Shown here in pieces: positions 57,932-64,000 of a DNA stretch of 64,000 nt. This DNA is from Elymus sibiricus (Eukaryota; Streptophyta; Magnoliopsida; Poales; Poaceae), in the NCBI GenBank assembly GCA_039707655.1, contig CM077676.1:457860379-457924378 (forward strand), in the 5' to 3' direction. Made by a program: the position numbers and the translations under genes. The notes beneath the pieces were generated by a model that did no database searches, was not told the origin of the DNA, and worked only from the letters and a program-made list of their open reading frames with translations. Positions within the stretch are counted from its first letter, which is position 1, and each line of letters begins with the position of its first letter.

Positions 57932-60900
57932 TGGAGTTCGGCTAACAGTTGCCGTCCTTCCTCTTCGGATATGCAGCGTTGAAGTACTCCCGAGGTGCTC
58001 TTTTGATAAAGTTCTCCCTCGTGGATCTTGTAGGCTTTAGATTGCCGAGCCAGGCGCCTTGCCTCTGTTTGGTCTTCGGGTAATTCCTTGCGGATGAGGT
58101 AAGCAAGGAAAGGCTCGGTCCAAGGTGCTATGACAGCCATTACCTCGTGTGCTGATGGAGTTTCCTCCATGACTGACCACCCGATGATTTCACCGTCAGA
58201 TTTATTGTTCGGAAGTGAGTCCGTCTTGGCGGCTGTGTTGCTTGAAGTCTCGCTGCTCCCCTCCCATGTTACGGATGGTTTGAACAGCCGTTCCAGGAAA
58301 ACGTTTTCGGGGACGGGGTCGCATTTAGCGCCAATCCTGGCCAGTAGGTCGGCAGCTTGATTACTGTCTCTTGCCACATGGTGGAACTCTAGACCCTCGA
58401 AATGGGCCGAGATGCGGAGGACAGCATTCCGGTAGGAAATGATCTTCGGATCCTTGGCGTCGAACTCGCCATTGATCTATGATATTGCGAGGTTTGAATC
58501 TCCTCGTACCTCCAGTCGTCGTATTCCCATTGATACTGCCATCCGAAGCCCATGCAAGAGTGCCTCGTATTCAGCAGCGTTGTTGGAGTCGGTGTACATG
58601 ATCTGCAGTACATATCGGACAGTGTCTCCGGTGGGAGAGGTGAGTAATACTCCAGCCCCAAGTCCAGCTAGCATTTTGGATCCGTCGAAGTACATTGTCC
58701 AATGGGAGTATGTACTGTACTCTCTAGGGAGTTCGGCCTCTGTCCATTCCGCCACGAAGTCGGCCAACACCTGAGATTTAATAGCTCGGCGCGGCTGGTA
58801 GGATATTTCGAAGGGCAAAAGCTCGATGGCCCATTTAGCTATTCGTCCCGTGGCGTCCCTATTGTTAATGATGTCATTCAAAGGGACTTCGGAAGCCACG
58901 GTGACTGAGCACTCCTGAAAGTAGTGCCGTAGCTTGCGGGATGCCATGAATACTGCATATGCTATCTTTTGATAGTGTGGATATCTGGTTTTGCACGGCG
59001 TGAGGACCTCTGATACGTAATACACCGGTCGTTGGACCTGTAGTTTTTGGCCTTCCGAGGTGCGCTCAACGACTAATACCGCACTGACCACTTGGTTTGT
59101 GGCCGAGATGTAAGTCTTTTGTTTTCTTGAGTAGCTTGTATAATGGCAATGCTTTCTCTCCTAGGCGCGAGATGAACCGGCTAAGTGCCACCACGCATCC
59201 TGCTAGTTTTTGGACGTCCTTTAACTCTTTTGGGACTTCGAGTCTTGACAATGCTTCGATCTTTGCTGGGTTCACTTCAATTCCGCGTTGTGAGACGATA
59301 AACCCCAGCAGCTTACCTGCTGGAACGCCGAAAACGCATTTTTCCGGATTGAGCCGGATACTATATTGCCGAAGATTGTCGAACGTCTCTTGGAGATTGC
59401 TGACAAGCTGATTTACGTGCTTAGTTTTGACGACTACATCGTCCACGTATGCTTCAACTGTTTTACCGATCTGGTCCTTGAGGCATGTTTGGATCATGCG
59501 CTGATAAGTAGCCCCGGCATTTTATAATCCGAACGGCACGGTGTTAAAGCAGAAAGGCCCATAGGGTGTGATGAAGGCGGTTGCCGCCTGGTCGGACTCC
59601 TTCATTTTGATCTGGTGGTATCCGGATTAAGCGTCCAGAAAGCACAATGAATCGTGGCCCGCGGTAGCGTCAACGATTTGGTCGATGCGCGGTAGTGGGA
59701 AAGGGTCCTTCGGGCATGCTTTGTTTAGATCCTTAAAATCCACACATAGTCGCCAGGATTTGTTCTTTTTTGGCACCATGACGACGTTTGCCAGCCAGTC
59801 CGGATGTTTGATGTCCCGAATGAAATTGGCTTCGAGCAGCTTTGCCAGTTCTTCACCCATTGCTTGACGCTTGGGTTCGAAGAATCGACGCAGGGTTTGC
59901 TTAACAGGCTTGAATCCTTTCAGTATGTTTAGGCTGTGCTCGGCCTTTTTGCGCGGGATGTCTGGCATGTCTGAAGGATGCCAAGCGAATATATCCCAAT
60001 TATCACGATGGAATTGGCGCAGGGCGGTATCTATTTCGGGGTCCAGATTGGCCCCGATAGTTGCCATTTTGTTTGGGTCTGTTGGGAGCACCTGGAACTT
60101 GACCGTTTCATCAGTAGGTTTAAATGATGTGGACTTGGGTCTTTTCGCGAGGATGACATCGTCGCTGTCCACCGAGGAGCGCAGCTCGGCTAATTCTTCT
60201 GCTACTAATGCTTCGGATAACGCCTCGAGGGCTAATGCCGTGGTCTTGTTTTCGGCCCGGAGAGAAATCTCCGGATTACTTGTTAAGGTGACAACGCCGT
60301 TTGGACCAGGCATCTTGAGCTTCCGATATCCATAATGTGGTATTGCATGGAAACGGGTGAAGGCGTTGCGCCCCAGGAGGGCGTGATAGCCACTTTTGAA
60401 GGGCACTATGTGAAAGAGCAACTCTTCGGAACGATAGTTATCGGGGGTGCCGAATACTACGTCCAGTAATACGGAGCCGCTACAGCGCGCTCCTTTCCTG
60501 GGATAATGCCTCTGAAGGTAGTGGAGCTCGGCTCAACGCGACGTCTGTCGAACTGCATTTTGTCCAACGTGTCTTCGTAAAGTAGATTGAGCCCACTGCC
60601 CCCGTCCATTAACACTTTTGTGAGTCGAAACCCGTCCACTATTGGATCCAGAACTAAGGCCGTGGAAATTTTGGTGGTTTGGAAATTCGGCTGGTCCTCC
60701 TCATTGAAGGTAATCGGAGTGTTCCACCAGGCCGTTGTGGGTTGCACATGGTGCACCTGCTCGAGCTCCCGAAGTGCTCGTTTTTTCTGGTTGTTGGACA
60801 CGTAGGTCTCGTAGATCATGCAGATCTCGTCGTCCACTGGGTACGATGTGTGTCCCTTTTCGGCCAACGAGCCTTCCAGTATGTCCATGCCACTCTTGGC

Positions 60901-60987
60901 TACCTGCCGAACTACCCAGCAGGCCCGAAGGCTGTGCGTGGGTTTCGCGTTGGGCATGGTGGGTTGTATGGGACATGGACCATCCAT
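57932..60987 (-). pseudogene. Tat-element protease, RT and two RNase H-like regions, broken
   Basis: From the right: aspartic protease (KVLMDGGSGLNLLYEDTL near 60600), a linker, RT (WRLCVDFKDLNKACPKDPFP near 59730, then VEAYVDDVVVKT near 59450), the RT-linked RNase H region (QRPVYYVSEVLTPCKTRYPH near 59010), then a second RNase H fold (WTMYFDGSKMLAGLGAG near 58700, SNNAAEYEALLHGLRMA near 58580, RDSNQAADLLARI near 58365), and the linker to integrase. Stops are visible at 59627 and near 59521 in RT and at 58477 in the second RNase H; frame changes occur near 60460 and 59090. A second, archaeal-type RNase H is known in Tat elements. Confidence 0.85.
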
Positions 60988-61074
60988 CAGATCACTGAAA
61001 ACCGATTTATGACCCAGTGGGTATCTCTTTTTCTTTTCGGACGGCTCGCCCTTTTGGGATCGTCGGTAAGAACT

Positions 61075-61788
61075 TCACTTGTCCCGAACTGGTTTTAGCG
61101 AGCTGGTCGTGGCTGGGTGCAGCTGGTACTGCTGTGCCTGCCAGGCGTCTTCCATGGCGCAATATTTTCCGACTAAATCATAAAGTTTGTCAAAGCTCTG
61201 GATGTGTCGACGCTTAATCGCGTTGAGCAATCCTCCATTACTGCAGTTGCGCTGGAAGATGGCCATGACTTCGGAGTCGCGACAGTCCGGTATTTTGTCC
61301 TTGGTCGTCAAGAATTTTATCCAAAACTGCCGAACCGTTTCTCCATCCAATTGTTTTACCAGCGCCAAATCCCAGACGTCTGGTATCCCTGAGTTATCCG
61401 GGTGGTATTCAACGTGGGTGGCGGGTGGGAGCGAAAAAATCATCCCGAAAGGACTGAAATCTGATCTCCTTTGATTGCCATCCTGTGCCGCTGTTGGATC
61501 GTCTGACCTTGCCACCAGGGCGTTTTTGGATCCGTCCTGGGCGGCGGGATGCTCTTCAGATTTTTCTGTGGCCGGCGTTTCCGGAGCTCGAAGCTCGGGC
61601 GAGGCCGCCGGCTTTCCTGAGGATTCTTCTATAGATGAAACTAGATGAGAGTCTGGAGGGGTATAGATCTCCCGATCGTCAGGCCTGATCCCGATCTGGT
61701 CATAGATCGAGATCGGCCCGTTGTTCAGCCCCATGGCTTGGATCCGATCTAGGACCGCGTTCAAGGACGCAAGGTCAGTCGGATCCAT
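61075..61788 (-). CDS. Tat-element Gag, N-terminal part
   Basis: 237 codons starting MDPTDLASLNAVLDRIQAMG. A disordered, acidic stretch (residues 45-115) precedes the retrotransposon Gag domain (LVKQLDGETVRQFWIKFLTT and SEVMAIFQRNC). It ends at a stop soon after the domain, and the expected zinc-knuckle region is not seen before the next open frame, so it is probably truncated. Gag would form the virus-like particle. Confidence 0.7.
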   Translation of the reverse strand: MDPTDLASLNAVLDRIQAMGLNNGPISIYDQIGIRPDDREIYTPPDSHLVSSIEESSGKPAASPELRAPETPATEKSEEHPAAQDGSKNALVARSDDPTAAQDGNQRRSDFSPFGMIFSLPPATHVEYHPDNSGIPDVWDLALVKQLDGETVRQFWIKFLTTKDKIPDCRDSEVMAIFQRNCSNGGLLNAIKRRHIQSFDKLYDLVGKYCAMEDAWQAQQYQLHPATTSSLKPVRDK

Positions 61789-61873
61789 GTTTTCGGCATC
61801 TCTGGGGTTAATCCTGAGTGAGTTCGTTCCCGGGGTGACCGAAGTCGTCCCAGCGTTCGGATGAACGAGTTCG

Positions 61874-63734
61874 TGTTGGAAATATACCCTAGAGGCAATA
61901 ATAAATTGGTTATTATTATATTTCCTTGTTCATGATAATCGTTTATTATCCATGCTATAATTGTATTGATTGGAAACTCAAATACATGTGTGGGTACATA
62001 GACAACACTGTGTCCCTAGTAAGCCTCTAGTTGACTAGCTCGTTGATCAAAGATGGTTAAGGTTTCCTAGCCATTGACATGAGATGTCATTTGATAACGG
62101 GATCACATCATTAGGAGAATGATGTGATGGACAAGACCCAAACTGTAAACGTAGCATTTGATCGTGTCAGTTTATTGCTATTGTTTTCTGCATGTCAAGT
62201 ATCTGTTCCTTTGACCATGAGATCATGCAACTCACTGACACCGAAGGAATACCTTGTGTGTATCAAACGTCGCAACGTAACTGGGTGACTATAAAGGTGC
62301 TCTACAGGTATCTCCGAGGGTGTCTGTTGGGTTGGCATGGATCAAGACTGGGATTTGTTACTCCGTGTGACGGAGAGGTATCTCAGGGCCCACTCGGTAA
62401 TACAACATCACATTGAGCCTTGCAAGCAAAGTGACTAAAGAGTTAGCCACAGGATCTTGTATTACGGAACGAGTAAAGAGACTTGCCGGTAACGAGATTG
62501 AACTAGGTATAGTGATACCGACGATCGAATCTCGGGCAAGTAACATACCGAAGAACAAAGGGAACAGCATACGGGATTAACTGAATCCTTGACATAGAGG
62601 TTCGACCGATAAAGATCTTCGTAGAATATGTAGGAGCCAATATGGGCATCCAGGTCCCGCTATTGGTTATTGGCCGTAGAGGTGTCTCGGTCATGTCTAC
62701 ATAGTTCTCGAACCCGCAGGGTCTACACACTTAACGTTTGGTGACGATTAGTATAATTGAGTTATTATGTTGGTGACCGAAAGTTGTTCGGAGTCCCGGA
62801 TAAGATCCCGGACATGACGAGGATCTCCGGAATAGTCCGGAGGTAAAGATTGATATATGTGATAATAGTGTTTTGATCTCCGGAAGAGTTCCGAAGTTCA
62901 CCGGAAGGGGTTCCGGATGTTTACCGAAGTGTTCGGGTGCAGCAACACTTTATATGAGCCAAAGGGATAAAGCCCACAAGGTATTGGAAAGTGCAAAAGT
63001 AGTTTTGCTGCCGCGTAAGCGGTACTACCGCTTGGTGAAGCGGTACTACCGCCCGAGCGGTACTACCGCTTGTGTGAAGCGGTACTACCGCCCAAGCGGT
63101 ACTACCGCTTGTGTGAAGCGGTACTACCGCTTGTGCGCGGCTGTGCACGATTCGGCAGGGTCCGAATTGGACTCTTTTCCTGCGGGCCAAACCGACCTTG
63201 TGCGGGCAAAACCGACCCGGAGGAGGCTTTTACTCCAAGTTTAGACCCCAAGGCTCAACATATAAATAGAGGGGCAGGGCTAGCACACGGGACACATCAA
63301 GATTTCCCCAAGCCGTGTGCGGCAACCCTAACCCTCTAGTTCCTCCGTCATAATCTCCGTAGTGCTTGGCGAAGCCCTGCAGAGATTGTTCCTCACCACC
63401 ATCACCACGCCGTCGTGCTGCTGGAACTCAACCACTACTTCACCATCGCTCGCTGGATCGAGGAGGTGAAGGCGTCATCAAGCCGTACGTGTGTTGAACG
63501 CGGAGGTGCCGTCCGTTCGGCACTAGATCGGAAGGATCGTGATTGGATCGCGGGACGCTCGGCGATTTGGATCGCGAAGACGTTCGACTACATCAACCGC
63601 GTTTATTAACGCTTCCGCTTAGCGATCTACAAGGGTATGTAGATTCACTCTCCCTCTCGTAGATGCTCATCACCATGGATAGATCTTATGTGTGCGTAGG
63701 AAAATTTTTGTTTCCCATGCAACGTTCCCCAACA
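61874..63734 (+). repeat. 5' LTR of the Angela-like element
   Basis: 1861 bp from tgttggaaatataccctag to gttccccaaca, an inverted TGTTGG...CCAACA pair. The start is characteristic of the BARE/WIS/Angela group. The TATA box is in acatataaataga near 63258-63270. It contains six copies of a 13-base palindrome (63019-63130). Confidence 0.93.
63019..63130. repeat. Six-copy array of a 13-bp palindrome
   Basis: gcggtactaccgc starts at 63019, 63040, 63057, 63079, 63096 and 63118. Spacings alternate 21, 17, 22, 17, 22, giving a ~39-bp higher-order unit. It lies upstream of the LTR TATA box. Confidence 0.95.
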
Positions 63735-63735
63735 G

Positions 63736-63748
63736 TGGCATCATGAGC
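63736..63748 (+). other. Primer binding site, variant of Met-tRNA type
   Basis: TGGCATCATGAGC after the LTR, the same variant as at 39161. Confidence 0.6.
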
Positions 63749-64000
63749 TAGGTCTATGCGTAGATGAGATCTCGAGTAGAACACAAACGAGTTGTGGGCG
63801 TGGATGTATACATATTGCTTGCCGTTACTAGTTGATATTTGATTCGGCGGTACTGTGAGATGAAGCGGCCCGGACCGACATTACGCGTACACTTACGCGA
63901 GACAGGTTCCTTCAACTAACATGTAACTTCGTTGCATAAAGATGGCTAGCGGGTGTCTGTCTCTCTCACTTTAGTTGAATCGATTTCAATGAAGAGGGTT

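Larger units (their letters stand above)
45820..61873 (-). mobile_element. Tat-lineage Ty3/gypsy element, minus strand, 5' LTR outside the window
   Basis: Inserted in the copia 3' LTR. From left: 3' LTR (45820-46247), purine tract, antisense spliced ORF on the plus strand, integrase, RNase H regions, RT, protease, gag (to 61788). An antisense ORF between pol and the 3' LTR and a second RNase H are known marks of the Tat lineage (Grande, RIRE2 and similar). Its integrase region is split by a pol-less element (51299-57931) and its leader by an Angela-like copia element at 61874. A Fatima-like family is possible but not shown. The first target duplication would be gaggg (45815-45819). Confidence 0.88.
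61874..64000 (+). mobile_element. Angela/BARE-like Ty1/copia element, 5' part
   Basis: A complete 5' LTR followed by the primer site and the start of the leader; the rest is beyond the window. Inserted in the 5' leader of the Tat-lineage element, 85 bases upstream of its gag. The left flank gttcg (61869-61873) would be the target duplication. Confidence 0.9.

Noticed and set aside
63019..63130. CRISPR-like array
   Set aside because: Short palindromes with near-identical spacers inside a plant LTR; spacers are not unique and there is no cas context.
62873..63244. ORFs across the Angela-like LTR
   Set aside because: They arise from the repeated gcggtactaccgc units, and both strands are open for the same reason.

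Overview
The window is a typical transposon-dense stretch of a large grass genome. The element types point to a Triticeae grass such as wheat, Aegilops or rye: long Ty3/gypsy and Ty1/copia LTR elements stacked inside one another, CACTA elements with GGGCC-rich subterminal DNA, a Stowaway MITE, Helitrons with GC hairpins, and an Angela/BARE-like LTR starting TGTTGGAAATAT. I found no intact host gene. The coding signal is almost all transposon proteins with stops or frameshifts.

Left part (1-32 kb). Positions 1-1952 are the end of a CACTA-like element carrying a decayed B3-domain gene fragment. After about 3 kb of low-information DNA comes a complete Athila-type gypsy element (5247-15397, TSD acgtg) with two LTRs, a tRNA-Asp primer site, a broken gag-pol, and an accessory ORF behind its own promoter-like cassette. 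From about 16 to 28 kb runs a decayed plus-strand En/Spm-type (Transposase_24-like) gene. One of its exon-intron units is amplified several times, and two introns carry non-autonomous Helitrons (17632-20616 and 22868-25225). The CACTA end at 29669 lies inside the last exon of a second gene of the same type on the minus strand (29670-32279), which has a Stowaway MITE in an intron.

Middle part (32-37 kb). A ~207-bp tandem array is split by a solo LTR (33842-35414, TSD gcgga). It is followed by a broken GC-rich gene for an acidic protein.

Right part (37-64 kb). This is a nest of retroelements. A copia element (5' LTR 37196-39159) has its 3' LTR broken at 45820 by a minus-strand Tat-lineage gypsy element. 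That element has gag, protease, RT, two RNase H-like regions, integrase and a spliced antisense ORF under its own TATA box. Its integrase region is split by a pol-less gypsy-type element (51299-57931). Its 5' leader is split at 61874 by an Angela-like copia element that runs off the window. The order of insertion is therefore copia, then Tat, then the pol-less element and the Angela-like copy.

Most noteworthy: (1) a GC-rich hairpin just upstream of the TATA box in several gypsy LTRs, repeated inside the Athila element in front of its accessory ORF; (2) two Helitrons whose exact ends can be read because the host intron exists in several copies; (3) sequence shared between the pol-less element and the Athila element, suggesting a parasite-helper relationship. 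These are readings by eye; no alignment, database search or expression evidence was available.
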